Origin: Hydractinia symbiolongicarpus
Taxonomy: Eukaryota; Cnidaria; Hydrozoa; Anthoathecata; Hydractiniidae
Reading direction: 5' to 3'
DNA: 64,000 nt
NCBI RefSeq assembly: GCF_029227915.1
Contig: NC_079887.1
Span: 9,052,001-9,116,000, forward strand
Shown here: piece after piece, positions 23,636 through 34,720 of the stretch
Numbering within the stretch: position 1 is the stretch's first letter
Layout of the letters: the number at the start of each line of letters is the position of its first letter
Translations under genes and position numbers: made by a program
The notes under the pieces: generated by a model
Seen by the model: the letters and a program-made list of their open reading frames with translations, nothing else
What the model was told of the DNA's origin: nothing
The model's database searches: none

Positions 23636-24509
23636 TAAATTCGTTTTTTCTGGTGTGGTTTCAATTACACTAGGATTACGTGACATAGAAATATCTAGCT
23701 TGCTTCTGTTCGGTGTTATACTTGCTCTTAAAAACCTGTTACTCACTACAGGCGAAACACAATTTTTGGTACGTTGCGGCGTTGTTTGTTTATGGTCTCT
23801 GTGAATATGATTGCTCGGTTTTAAGTTTACACAAAAGTCACGTGAGAATATACAAGGCGAAACAGTATCTGTTAGAGATGACAAAGACGTGTCGGGAGAA
23901 TTAAATGTACCTGTCCCAGTAACACAATGTGGTGTCTTACATGACGTACTAGCGCTCACTTTAACGTTATGTGATTGTGTAGTCAAAGCGGTCGAAGGAG
24001 AAAACAGAGAAGAGAAAAAGTCTACGCCTTCATCTTCAATCGACAAATTTAGTGTATGGTTCCTGCTTAAATTTTCGGTACTCTTATTGGATCCGGTCCT
24101 TTTAACGGTGGTCAATTCATCGACAACTTCATTTTCCCCTTCCGCAGTGAAGCCTTCACTGTCGGACGACAAACGTCTTGCCCTACGTCGACGCCGTGTA
24201 ATTTTAACGGCGGAATCATTAAAGTCGCTAACAAAAGACGGCATTGTGTTTTTATGACGAATTGTGCTTGTCGTGTACCCACCAAGATCATCGTCATCTT
24301 CAGAATCTGATAAACTATATTTCTTTCTCTCACATTTTTCTTTTGAATTTTCAAGAGAACTTAACCGTTCAGATTTACGTCGTTGATTTCGATTTTTTGC
24401 TAACCGTGGCAGAGACGATCTTGTCTGTATTGCTGCGAAATCAGGGGAGTTACTCCTGGTTGACATGTTACTGCTAACTACTGAAGGCGAACTGACGCTA
24501 TCACGGGAG
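23606..24509 (-). CDS. RING-finger protein, exon 5 (Ser-rich C-terminal region)
   Basis: Acceptor TTATAG above 24509. The first base completes an Ile codon split by the donor at 29451, so the join keeps frame across a 4.9-kb intron. It encodes about 300 residues: SRDSVSSPS, an Arg/Lys-rich Ser stretch (KNRNQRRKSERLSS), an acidic SDSEDDDDL patch, KITRRRRRARRLSSDSE, then Ser/Thr-rich low-complexity sequence with many SP/TP sites (TTPQRT, SITPNRS, ETTPEKT). It is probably disordered, nuclear and phosphorylated. The stop is at 23606-23608, inside a degenerate repeat. No domain recognised here. Confidence 0.6.
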
Positions 24510-24644
24510 CTATAACATAAAAAAAAGAGTTATTTCAAAAAGGTGGCGACTATTTTAGTATGGTATAAAGTTTTCGCTGAACGGTCAACAAAAATTTTCT
24601 AAAATCAACTATTACACATAATGAAATATTAACAACAACTATAT

Positions 24645-24785
24645 GGTGATGGTGACCATGATGGTGTTAGTAGTGGTGGCTGTGATGATTGTGGTGGCTG
24701 TGATGGTTGTGGTGGCTGTGATGGTTGTGGTGACTGTGATTGTTGTGGTGGCTGTGGCAATGGTTATAGTTAATATGGTGTTGGT
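24645..24785. repeat. 18-bp minisatellite in RING-gene intron
   Basis: About five to six copies of TGTGGTGGCTGTGATGGT and variants. Open frames through it on both strands are repeat artefacts. Confidence 0.75.
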
Positions 24786-25249
24786 TTTGGTGGCAGGTGG
24801 GGTGATACTCATAACAACAATAATTATAGTTTTAAAAATTAATAATTCATTAAACAAAATGACAGGACAACACAAACACCATAGAAACATTGACGCTTTT
24901 TATTTCGCAAAAAGAAATATATATAGATATAAGTAGAAAAAATTTAAATTTTTTTTTTTTAAAAGCAAGCAAAATCATTTCCTTAAGTATTAAAAATGTT
25001 GCCAATGGCAACTGATATTTTTTGGTAGCAGGTGAGAGCAAAAAAGGATAAAAGTTTGTACCAAATAAATACAAAAAAATAAACAAATAATAAAACAATA
25101 AAAAGGACATGCCTTGATGACTTGCGGCTCATGTCTATCCACCCTAAATCATTTGCAATGGGATGCTTGAATTTCGAACTGTGACGTTTTGGTTGGAAAG
25201 TAATACATTTTCGCCCTATAAAATAATGCATCAAATTTTACGATCTGGC

Positions 25250-25292
<43 letters not shown>
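25250..25292. repeat. (TAA)n microsatellite, 3' tail of LINE
   Basis: About 14 TAA units on plus. On the minus strand, that is (TTA)n directly after the 3' UTR of the LINE at 25293-28460, matching its expected simple-repeat tail. Confidence 0.85.
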
Positions 25293-25294
<2 letters not shown>

Positions 25295-25500
25295 TTTAAA
25301 GTGGCTAGCCCAGAAAATCACAAAAACCTATAGTTAGTGGATTGTTTCCACTGGGGGCCACTAGAACAAAAAAGAAACAAAAAAATGATAAACCTTAGAC
25401 TGCCTCAGCTCAATCAAACATAGTAACATTTATAATCTGTGAAAATTGAAAAGAAAAAGAATAAAAAAACAAAAATTAAAAAATTCAAAAGTGATCTCCA

Positions 25501-27729
25501 TTAGAATTTGCCAAATACATTAGAGATGGAAGTCTTAAACGAAAGCAGACTTCCATCACAGGTCACTTGGTCTGGAAGATTATTCCACACTTTTGCAGCT
25601 CTAAATGGGAAGGCTTTTTTGCCAAATTCCGTGTTGACCAAGGGAAGTGTGAACCTGTTTTTTGAAGCTCCTCTTGTTTGATGATTATGACAGTTTTTTG
25701 TCAAAAGGAATTTTGAGCGCATGTAATCAGGAGCAATGTGATTCATGGCTTTGAAAACTAATATGGCATCGTTTTTGATGAGTAAATTATTCATTGAATA
25801 TTCCCTCTCTTTCCCAAGAAAGGTACGGACACATTTTAATCGTTTTTCTAGTTTTCCCAATCTACCTTGGGTGGCACAAGCCCATGCCGAGGAGCAGTAG
25901 TTGAAATATGGCATGACAAGTGCATTAATTAAAAGGTTTTTTGTGTGAGGTGTTAAACAGGATGCAATGGTTCTAATTTTAGAATATTTAATTAGTATTT
26001 TTCTATTTATGTCATTAATGTGCTTTTCCCATTGCATTTTTTGATCAAATGTTACCCCAAGATATTTAACTTTTTCGCTCCTCTTCAAAGGAATACCCAT
26101 ATAGTTGATAGTTTTGTTCTCAACTTTTTTTAACTGGCTGTGGTTGCCGAAAAAGATTGTTTCAGTTTTGTCCGTATTAATAGTCATTTTGTTATTATTC
26201 AGCCAGAGGTCGACTTGCGAAAGTTCTAACTCGACCTGGGAGACAAGGGTATCCAAGTTTTTATGAGACGAAATAATTATTGTATCATCCGCATATAGAT
26301 GGTGGTAGTTTGAATTGATGACAGATTTTAAGTCATCAATATACAAAAGAAAGAGCAGGGGCCCCAACACAGATCCCTGCGGCACCCCAAAAGCGTCTTC
26401 ATGAAGCAGATCTGATCCTGTGTCGTTTACAAGAGTCAGCTGCATTCGGTCCGTTAAGTAGGACTCGAACCAGTCAAAGGCAGCATCTCTGATGCCAAAA
26501 CACCATAGTTTTTTTAACAAAATTTTATGATCAACAGTGTCAAAAGCTTTTTTAAGGTCAATGAGCACAGCACAAACAAAGTTATGTTGGTCGAGCTCAG
26601 TAAGAATAAAATCAGAGACATCGACTACTGCAGTTTCTGTGGAAAAGAGTTTTCGAAATCCGGACTGTCTGTCATTCAGGAAGTTGTGCTCAGAAATAAA
26701 ATGAGACATTTGCTCATGCACTAACTTTTCAAAAACTTTCATAGGAATTGGCAAAATGGAGATAGGCCGATAATTAGTAGGATCTGTTTTATTGCCACTT
26801 TTAAAAATAGGCGAGACCCTTTTAGTCTTCCAACATTTAGGTACATAACCAGTAAATAAAGATTTGTTGAAAAGACTTGATAAATAAATACTTAAAACTG
26901 ACGAACCTGCTTTTAGCAGTCGTGAACCAATTCCGTCCAAGCCTGTAGCTTTATTAAGTTTTAGTGATCTAATTATTTTTTCGACACTTTTGGTCTCAAT
27001 ACGAGCCCACCGAAAATCGTGTCCGCTAACAGGTGGATTAACATTAGTAGTGTCAAAAGAAAATTTAGAGGCTAGTTTGGCACCAACACTGACAAAAAAT
27101 GAATTGAATGTGTTGGAAATTTCTTTTGGGTGAGAAGTTTCTGTACCATCGTTTTGGACTACTCGCTTTATCGAGGTAGTATTGCCTGACTTATCAGGAA
27201 CCAGTTTTTTTAGGGTTTTCCAAAGTTGTTTTGGCCGTTTTTGAGAGTCCTGCAAAACGTCATTATAGTACTCGTTTTTGAGTCGATTTTTGAGACCTAT
27301 TACCTGGTTCCTTTTTTGTTTGAAAGCTTCCCAGTCTATGATGGATTTTGTTTTTGATGCTTTCCGTTTCAAGAAGTCTCTTTCTTTGATGGCTATTATT
27401 AATTCATCAGTGACCCATGCCTCAACACGGCCAGAAAATCTATGTGTTTTGAAAGGGGCATGTTTGTCAGCCACTGTTTTAACATTTTTATTCAGTTTCT
27501 CACATGCTTTATCAAGGTCATCATAATTATTAAAATATGACCAGTCTAAATTCCTGAGGTCCTTCAGAAAAGCCTCTTCACTGAAGTTCTTGTAGCTACG
27601 AACCTTGCATGTTTTAGGTTCAAATTTTGGCCTTTTGAATTTTCTGATCACATAAACTAAATTGTGATCACTGATGCCTAAATCCATGACACCAGTTTTA
27701 GAAATACAAGAACTGTTAGAAAGTATCAA
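25501..27729 (-). CDS. reverse transcriptase (LINE ORF2, 5' part missing)
   Basis: The uninterrupted frame of 742 codons begins with a non-ATG codon; the first ATG is at residue 15. LGISDHNLVYV (about 17-27) is the C-terminal end of the APE-type endonuclease (SDH motif). RT motifs: LNKATGLDGI (258-267), NYRPISILP (319-327), DLKKAFDTVDH (391-401), GVPQGSVLGP (448-457), YADD (479-482) with both catalytic Asp. A C-terminal Cys/His-containing region follows. The catalytic core is complete, so the protein could be active if expressed, but the endonuclease is lost. Host function is not expected. Confidence 0.9.
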   Translation of the reverse strand: MILSNSSCISKTGVMDLGISDHNLVYVIRKFKRPKFEPKTCKVRSYKNFSEEAFLKDLRNLDWSYFNNYDDLDKACEKLNKNVKTVADKHAPFKTHRFSGRVEAWVTDELIIAIKERDFLKRKASKTKSIIDWEAFKQKRNQVIGLKNRLKNEYYNDVLQDSQKRPKQLWKTLKKLVPDKSGNTTSIKRVVQNDGTETSHPKEISNTFNSFFVSVGAKLASKFSFDTTNVNPPVSGHDFRWARIETKSVEKIIRSLKLNKATGLDGIGSRLLKAGSSVLSIYLSSLFNKSLFTGYVPKCWKTKRVSPIFKSGNKTDPTNYRPISILPIPMKVFEKLVHEQMSHFISEHNFLNDRQSGFRKLFSTETAVVDVSDFILTELDQHNFVCAVLIDLKKAFDTVDHKILLKKLWCFGIRDAAFDWFESYLTDRMQLTLVNDTGSDLLHEDAFGVPQGSVLGPLLFLLYIDDLKSVINSNYHHLYADDTIIISSHKNLDTLVSQVELELSQVDLWLNNNKMTINTDKTETIFFGNHSQLKKVENKTINYMGIPLKRSEKVKYLGVTFDQKMQWEKHINDINRKILIKYSKIRTIASCLTPHTKNLLINALVMPYFNYCSSAWACATQGRLGKLEKRLKCVRTFLGKEREYSMNNLLIKNDAILVFKAMNHIAPDYMRSKFLLTKNCHNHQTRGASKNRFTLPLVNTEFGKKAFPFRAAKVWNNLPDQVTCDGSLLSFKTSISNVFGKF

Positions 27730-27731
27730 AT

Positions 27732-28442
27732 CTATAAGAGTGCTACATCAAGTTTTGTTTGATGTAGCAGAAGTTTAACATAGTCTAGTTTGGATGACAG
27801 ACCATTAATGTTGAGATGGGCCATTTTTAAGCCCTTCCCATTTCTGATTGCCTCAAAATCAAAGTTTTCATCAATAGTAATATTGATGTTGTCCGGAATT
27901 TCGTCACCAAATGACTCCTCATTAGCAAAGGGCAAATTACGAGAAAGACAGGGACTGCAAACGAAAAACAGTTTATCTTCAGGAGTCTTCATAAATTGTT
28001 GATATTTTTTATCAGAAATACGCTCACATTTTTTATGAGCCCATAATCCACACTTGTCACAAGAAAGTGCTTTGTGTGTTTTTGCCACAGGTTTTAAGCA
28101 TGAAGAACAGGGATACTTAACAGGACCTGGGTTGAGGCAGATGTCCCCTGACAAGAGGATTAAAAAATAGAAATACTTGTGCCTGCTTGGCTTAAGTTTT
28201 GATAAAGCCATTAATTTTAATTGGAGAGTGAGCTGGCTTTCAGAAACTCTATTGCAGGCATCAAGTGAAGAGATAGAAAAGAAACTCCTATCTAGTCGAC
28301 TCATTTCGTTGTTGTTGGGTGAGCTACTTTTGAACGAAGGTTTTGTATTGCTCAAAAATACAACGAATACAAAAATCAGTTTTAGCGTAAATGTGGGGTT
28401 TCCTACCTGAGTAAAGTTATTTTTAAGTCGTAGAGAGATCAT
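27732..28442 (-). CDS. LINE ORF with 2A-like motif, PHD-type finger and endonuclease start
   Basis: 236 codons. Residues 99-107 read GDICLNPGP, matching the 2A ribosome-skipping pattern (D-x-E-x-NPGP) except Cys for Glu. Residues 112-165 form a PHD-like Cys-rich finger: CSSC, CDKC, WAHKKC, CSPC. Residues 205-235 (LKMAHLNINGLSSKLD) are the N-terminal start of an APE endonuclease. The frame then hits a stop because most of the endonuclease is deleted and the frame is shifted. Such N-terminal 2A-like motifs are known in some invertebrate CR1/L2 elements. Confidence 0.75.
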   Translation of the reverse strand: MISLRLKNNFTQVGNPTFTLKLIFVFVVFLSNTKPSFKSSSPNNNEMSRLDRSFFSISSLDACNRVSESQLTLQLKLMALSKLKPSRHKYFYFLILLSGDICLNPGPVKYPCSSCLKPVAKTHKALSCDKCGLWAHKKCERISDKKYQQFMKTPEDKLFFVCSPCLSRNLPFANEESFGDEIPDNINITIDENFDFEAIRNGKGLKMAHLNINGLSSKLDYVKLLLHQTKLDVALL

Positions 28443-28489
28443 TCTACGGTTAACCTAGATACGGCTAACCTAGATATCCAGAGTAGTTC

Positions 28490-28900
28490 GATCATTGTGA
28501 ATTTTTAGGGATATTCTTAGGGAAATTCAGTAGGATTTTGGCTGTTTTTTCGGAAATTTTTTTAATTAGCAGGAAAACACACACAAAAATTTAAGGAACT
28601 TTAGGAAAATTTGGTTTAGTAGAGTGTAATTTAGAATCACAAGAAAAAAGAATGTTAAAGAAAATTGAACAAGGTAAACACAAATTGAATTGATCAGATT
28701 CGTTTCTACATTAGCTGATGCAGACCATATTTATTTTGACCTTGAAAAGAAAATTCATTACAGAAATTGGTTTTGACAAATGGACGTTACCTAAAAATTT
28801 AGGAGGGGTGGAAGTATTGAAATTCTTGAAAGATTTTGCAGGGTTTTTTAAGGGAAATGAATAGCCAGGCATACAGGGGAAATATTAGAAGTTTTAGGAT
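28490..28900. repeat. dispersed repeat related to 13728-14290
   Basis: Shares ordered words with 13728-14290 (see there). It lies in the last RING-gene intron, just right of the LINE. Confidence 0.4.
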
Positions 28901-29450
28901 TATTCAACATCGTGAAGGTAATGGTAAAGTAAAACCTGACAAATAATTATTAAACCTGACAAGTATATAATTATTAAGTGACTGACATAAAAGCTAAGTT
29001 GAAAGGTTATAAGAACTTTGACAACAACTCACTTTTTCTTTTTCGTTGTACTGGTATCTCATTTCCATTCCCTTCTTGTGACCTATATGGGAATGAAGGA
29101 AATCGTGAAAACAGTTTTCATATATATATAACTAAAACAACCAAAATAACGCAGATCTTGCTACAAAAAAGAAAAGCACACACAAATCTAAAAGAATTTG
29201 ACTTCTCACAAAAGCAAATGGAAGCTGTGACTAATTGGATAAGGCTAAGAATATGACATTCTCATGATCTCAAACATTTATGAAACTCTTTTACAATATC
29301 TTAAGATTTTAAAATTTTGTCCTGCTAGTGCAGTATATGTAACTCTGTAATTCTCTTAATTCATATACATACACAAAAATATTTCATTAACGTAAATATT
29401 AGCAGACTGAAACATGAACATTTATCCACTTAGGCAAACAAATAACTTAC

Positions 29451-29707
29451 ATAAATTGTTCTGTGTTACTGGAAAATGACTCTTCATTTCTTTGTACACC
29501 AACATGTTCTGTTTCAACAAGTTCTGACAATGACTCTGTTTCATCATTTAATGGATCTGGTGCTGTTAGACTACCTTCTTCATCGTCTGACGTCATTAAT
29601 AAATTATTGCTGGTTCGTCCGATTGAATGCTGTCTCAACCTACCAGCATACTGATTGGCTACATGTAAGGGACGCAAACGAGAGGATGTTGGTCGACTTG
29701 ACACAAA
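29451..29707 (-). CDS. RING-finger protein, exon 4
   Basis: Acceptor TTTCTCAG above 29707, donor GTAAGT below 29451; starts in phase 0 and ends two bases into a codon, which exon 5 completes. Encodes about 85 residues: FVSSRPTSSRLRPLHVANQY, a TSDDEEGS acidic Ser patch and NDETESLSELVETEH. Low complexity, acidic, probably disordered. Confidence 0.65.
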
Positions 29708-30142
29708 CTGAGAAAGAATTATATAAATAAATATAGATAAAATATAAGTAAAATGAATGAATTAGGAGCAAAAATACTTTATAACAAATGACAACAGTAG
29801 AATCTACTTGATATTGTAATAAAATTCGCCATGTTTAAATGTATTTAAAAAAATATATATTTCATTTTATTAAAAGTAAAACCTTTTCGACTTACACCAT
29901 CATCAGTACATAACAATGATCTCTAAGTAGCTACGTGTTTGTACATATATACATGAAAATGTAATTTAGTAAAATAACAAAAGGTTAAAAATTGAGGGAA
30001 TATATGAATAGGCAATTTACAAAGGTGATGGAAATAATAGAAACTTCATATTGATATTGTTCTCATTGTTGAAATTACACACCTTTGCATGTTGTGCACT
30101 ATCTAACAAAGCCCAAAGCATCACTATCTATATACTACATAC

Positions 30143-30331
30143 CCTTGTTTCAACTTCTGGTAAAAACGTTAGATCAGCGTCATTGTGATCCTCTTCACTT
30201 TCGCTTTCTTCGCTTTCATCAGCTAAACCCATTGCTACCTCGAAATCATCTTCATAGTACATTACATTACTCAAGTCCTTATCCTTTATTCTGAATTTTT
30301 GTGGTGGTGACCCAATCTGATTTACATGAAT
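30143..30331 (-). CDS. RING-finger protein, exon 3
   Basis: 189 bp, phase 0-0; acceptor ACATTTAG, donor GTATGT. Reads IHVNQIGSPPQKFRIKDKDL, then an acidic Ser stretch (DESEESESEEDHNDAD). The IxK-type segment after a RING finger recalls TOPORS/PHRF1-like ligases, but similarity is too short to name an orthologue. Confidence 0.65.
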
Positions 30332-30493
30332 CTAAATGTAAACAATAATGAATTGAATTTTGAAGAACTCCTTATGTATTTCAACAAAGACAAACAAACT
30401 TTTGTGTTGTAATTTCTACAGAGATGCTGTCATTTTGAAATTCAAGCATAAAATAAAATCAAACTGCTTAAAAAATGGTCAACAGGTACTTAC

Positions 30494-30544
30494 TTTAGTG
30501 ATACAGCGAAATTTAGCTTTACATAATGGACATGTGTTGGTATT
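30494..30544 (-). CDS. RING-finger protein, exon 2 (end of RING)
   Basis: 51-bp exon, phase 0-0, acceptor TTCTTTAG, donor GTAAGT. Reads NTNTCPLCKAKFRCITK, giving the last Cys pair (C68, C71) of the RING. Too short to appear as an open frame on its own but clear from splicing and the completed finger. Confidence 0.8.
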
Positions 30545-30991
30545 CTAAAGAAATTATTATATAGAATTGGTAACATTTGCTTTATACCAAGTCCCACCTG
30601 CCTTTTTGTTCATAGCTTTTTACAGAGTATATAAATATAACAACAACAACAACCAATTTTTGATTTTCATCAATAAGGATCTAAAAAAAAACTCCCATGA
30701 AATGAAGAAAATATCGATGATCATATAAAATATAGATATATACATATATGTACATATCCATCCTAAAGTGACCATAATCTTATTTGTGACCCATCCCCAA
30801 AATGTATTTTGAAAAATAAGTTAAATAATTTTAAAGATGGTAATAAAAACATTGAAAGTGACATATCCCACCAGAAGTTTAAATTTAGACATTTTGGAAA
30901 AATTATTTCAGACATAAACAATAACAAATTGCATCTATCCATTTGAATTCAACAAAATATACAACATATAATAATACAAAAACATAAATAC

Positions 30992-31180
30992 CTTGGACCA
31001 CTCATAAATACATGCAAAACAATACCAATGATCACAGAGACTTAAAACGCCTCGAATTGAAACCAAATCCAAACAAATGCTGCAGGTTTGTGGAGTTGTA
31101 TCTTCATGACGCAATCTTCTTCTCTTATGCACTGAATATTCATCAATTGCTCTTTGCTTTGCTTTTCTGATAGGTCGCAT
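30992..31180 (-). CDS. RING-finger E3 ligase-like protein, exon 1
   Basis: The ATG at 31180 (MRPIRKAKQRAIDEYSVHKR) lies 18 bp inside an exon whose acceptor (TTTTCATAG) ends at 31198, so 31181-31197 is 5' UTR or further coding sequence if an upstream exon exists. After a basic stretch comes a C3HC4 RING: C33, C36, C49, H51, C54, C57, completed by C68 and C71 in exon 2. The EWSK after the sixth ligand is shared with TOPORS and PHRF1-type RINGs. Expected role: E2-dependent ubiquitin ligase, probably nuclear given its basic and Ser-rich tail. The predicted protein is about 529 residues over five exons. Confidence 0.75.
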
Positions 31181-31197
31181 TGATATTTGTTGAAAAT

Positions 31198-34100
31198 CTA
31201 TGAAAAGAATGCAATACACATTTATTTGTTTACTAATGTATAATAGGCTAAGGAATTTCTGTACCCAGTGATTAATATAGAACTAGCTAGTAGCCAGTGG
31301 ATAATCCACAGCTTGGCACTTTCTTTGATACATACTACAATTAGGATTATTGCCAGTAAGATTTTGATGTGTTTAGTGAAGCTTTTAGGTGTGCTCATAA
31401 ATTTTCATTTTGCAAGTGTTGTTGATATCATTTCGAGCATGTGCATGGTTCCCAAATCAAAAGTTTTTAGATCAAAATTGAGATGAATTGTGAAGAGGAG
31501 AATTAAAAATCAAGGAAAACTAAAGAGATTTGGTTTAAATTATGGAAATGTCAAGTCAGTTTGTAAAAAATTGCTGCCATTGATTCTTTGTTTGTTTATA
31601 ACAAGCATTAGAGAAATAACCAATTATATAAGTGACGGTTGATGAAAACATGTGATTCGCATTTCTAACATTTTCTTAATGGATTCTGTTATTTGTTTAC
31701 TTTTCCCTGGTAAGCTCTATGGCTCTGGAATTTTCGTGGCAGGAGAAGTTTTTCCTGAGGATTTCGTCTCACGAAAACATTGTTTAGGTTATAAACCATA
31801 TTATCAAGTGTATATATATAGATTGATGTCGTCTAATTTATTTGAATTCATTTAAAGTCCTAAGAATGCCTCCATATGTGATGACATGGACTGTTAATTA
31901 CTTTGCTTCACCTAGCACCACCATCTTTTTTCCTGTCAAGCAATAGCTGAAAATGTAAACAATGAAATTTACCAGCTAGAATGATTTAGACTGATAAATT
32001 TGGTATTGACTTAAGTATTCAAATAAGCATCCCCCCCTCTAGCTTTAGTAATACAAACCTTTTTGAATGCTTACATTTTTCGCAGTAAGTCCTTTGGGCT
32101 TAAACAAGTGCGGCGCATAAGGCAGGCAAAAAGATGCGAGCACTAGGTGAAGTGTGATGCCTGCACACACACAGAAGACTTTTTCTTTTCGAGTAGATCT
32201 TTCTCAGAGAAGTGAACAGGATTCTCTTCATTAAATATTAGTTAGCTAGCTAGCAAATGACAAATTTGTGGTATATACCATTTAAAAACCAAAGACATTT
32301 GTTTAACAGGTTTGAAGTAGTTAATAAAACATTTATAAGATATAAAAACATTACATTGCACCACCAAGTCAATAAGCCACACGAAACAAGCTTTTTTGTA
32401 AGAGTAAAATATAAAAAGGAAGTCTAGCTGGCTACCTAGCTACCTATACCTAGCAGGACAAACCAGGCCAGGAAAAGTGAACAGATTCAGGAAGCTTAGC
32501 TGGCTAGCTTTCTCACTTTTAGGTTTTTCAAAATACGAGAAGGGGAAACAAAAAAATTCATCTAAAATTAAATCAGCCACGACTCGATTAGCTACGTGCC
32601 TTATAAAAAAGTTTCGAATGTTTTTGTGTTTTCGCGCCGCAAGACCTGTAAAAACCGTTTTACAACTGGGTTATAAACTGATTATAGCGGACCTCGTACC
32701 CAGAACATGTTATCTTTTCTTGACTTTAATTTTAAGTTTAAGAAGACATGCATATATTCGGAGTTGCTTTAATTTTATATATTTTAAACATATAGGCATC
32801 AAAAAGAATTCCCCAGGGCTTGTTAGGCTTAACATGAACTGGGGACGAGGTTGCTTGTAATTGTTCCCAATTTCATAGATGGGTCTCTGTGCCAAGCGAC
32901 CTGGACACGAGGTTGTATTTCTCTACTTCTGTGACCCCTTGATCTGGGGGAGAAAAGGATAAACCAGAAAATTTCGAGTCAATGAATTTACGCAAATAAT
33001 TTCTCCAGATCGGAAAAGTTTTTGCAATCGCGTCGTATTTATTTAAAAAAAGATGATATGATAGCAAAAATCTTTCGCCAACGGAGAATTTTCTGTAATT
33101 TCGCGAGAAAATAGTTTAGCGATATTTCGATTTTATAAATTCGAACATAAAAAATAATTAGCGAGTAGAGTCAAACATAGCGATCAATATGTTGTGATAA
33201 GTCCGCGAATCGCAACGAATAATTTATCACAGCAGCCATCAACGCATAAAAATGTTTGAACATACAAAATATTGTAGCGAAAACTAAGTATGAACTATAG
33301 TACTTATAATATTTAAAAACGCAAAAAATATTTGTATTGTCACGGCTTTTTTCTATGTTTTTACCAAAGAGGTCATGTTTTGCGAAAACTTAGTATGATA
33401 TTCACAAAGGACTGAGTAAGCACCCTTTTTTATCAAATGAAGGATTTTTCCAACTTTCTAACGCCCTTATTTATACCAGTTTCCAAAACGACTCATTAAA
33501 ACAATATCTCTTTCTTCTTCTGAGTCCACATGCAAATAAGAAATTTAGCAGCGTCAGTCTCAAGACACGTAGTGTGAATGCTCAGCGCTAATTTTTAACG
33601 TTAATTCGCGCTAATTAGCGCCTAGTGGGAACCATGCTTCATAATATTGCTATTTGCTTTTTTTAGAATGAAATTTGCTTTTAAAACGGTCATGCTGTTG
33701 CCTTGATAACTAAAACCACAGGAAGTCGAAAAGACCCATCAAATGTAGGTCCGCACTTGTTTATTTTTGCTGAGTAATTAAAACAGTCCTTATAAGGAGC
33801 AGTAATAAAAAATAAATAAAAAATGCTAATTTGCTATTTTCGTATATTCGATATAACGTATGCACTACGAGGTTATGAAATTGTTTTTTGACAGATGGTT
33901 TTGCTTGACGACTTTAATATATGCTCGAATTTAAAAATAAGTTAAGTGTAAACAAATAAGGTAGGTAGGTCGGGAAGCTTATTGTCTGCATCGATTGAAT
34001 AGCGAATAAAAATATCCTTTTTCGTCTACAAGAGAACCGCACTGATCGCCCGCTTTTTAAGCTTTATACCGCAAAGTTCCTTTTAAATTTTTTTTTTACT

Positions 34101-34720
34101 TTCAAAAAGTATATAACTGGGAAAAAATATTATTATATTATTATACCGTGCTATGTTTTTTACTATTTCAGTTGTTGTAGAAAACAAAGCATTTTTGACC
34201 CAAATACGGTATATAGGTGATAAGAAACCAAATTTTAGCGTTACCATCTTTCTATCGTTAACGTTACCATCACCAGTCTGCCAAATTGTAAAGAAAAGAC
34301 AGGATTTTTAAACAAATTTTGACTAAAAACCGCATCAAGGTAGAAGAATTTAGCGTTTTAATACCACTTCATTTGCAAGGCATGCTTTCTTTCTGTTTAT
34401 TGTTTCTAATTTTGTCTGAAAATCATTTTTAAATTCTGGAATAAATTAAGGTTTAATTGGTACTTAGGTGACAAAAATAAAAATTTTATGATAAATTTTG
34501 CCATAGCGTTATCTACATGATCAAATCAACATTTTGAGATCACCATCATATTCGCTATGTTCTTTCGTTCCCTTTTGAACCTTTTCAAAACAAAAAGAGA
34601 TCCCATCAATAAAACAGATACAGAAACCTTGGCGTTCGAATGATAATGTTAACAAAACAGATACGTTGGTTTGAGTTAAATTTGGTACACCTGGATGCTG
34701 AAATAGATAATCCTAAAGTT
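31198..34720. other. intergenic region with repeats
   Basis: No recognised gene. Contains a foldback element at 32691-32851 and TTAACG-rich patches near 33590-33620. The open frame at 32477-32860 overlaps the foldback arm and is rejected as a gene. An upstream non-coding exon of the RING gene may lie here. Confidence 0.4.
32691..32851. mobile_element. foldback MITE
   Basis: ACCTCGTACCCAGAACATGTTA at the left pairs with TTAACATGAACTGGGGACGAGGT at the right with three or four mismatches. Same family word as the other CAACCTCG elements. Confidence 0.6.

Larger units (their letters stand above)
25250..28460 (-). mobile_element. CR1/L2-like LINE with internal deletion of the endonuclease
   Basis: Minus-strand non-LTR retrotransposon inserted in the last intron of the RING gene. 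Order 5'-3': first frame with a 2A-like motif and a PHD-type finger plus the start of the endonuclease (28442-27732), a deletion joint, then the end of the endonuclease and an intact reverse transcriptase (27729-25501), a short 3' UTR and a (TTA)n tail. The largely undisturbed reading frames suggest a fairly young copy. The 5' end is not defined; about 28460 is a guess. Confidence 0.85.

Noticed and set aside
23713-24477. Plus-strand frames opposite the RING-gene last exon
   Set aside because: Shadows of the minus-strand coding exon, which has splice and phase support.
24639-24936. Thr- and Val-rich frames on both strands
   Set aside because: They arise from an 18-bp minisatellite; no splice or domain support.
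32477-32860. 127-codon plus-strand frame
   Set aside because: It overlaps a foldback element and has no domain.
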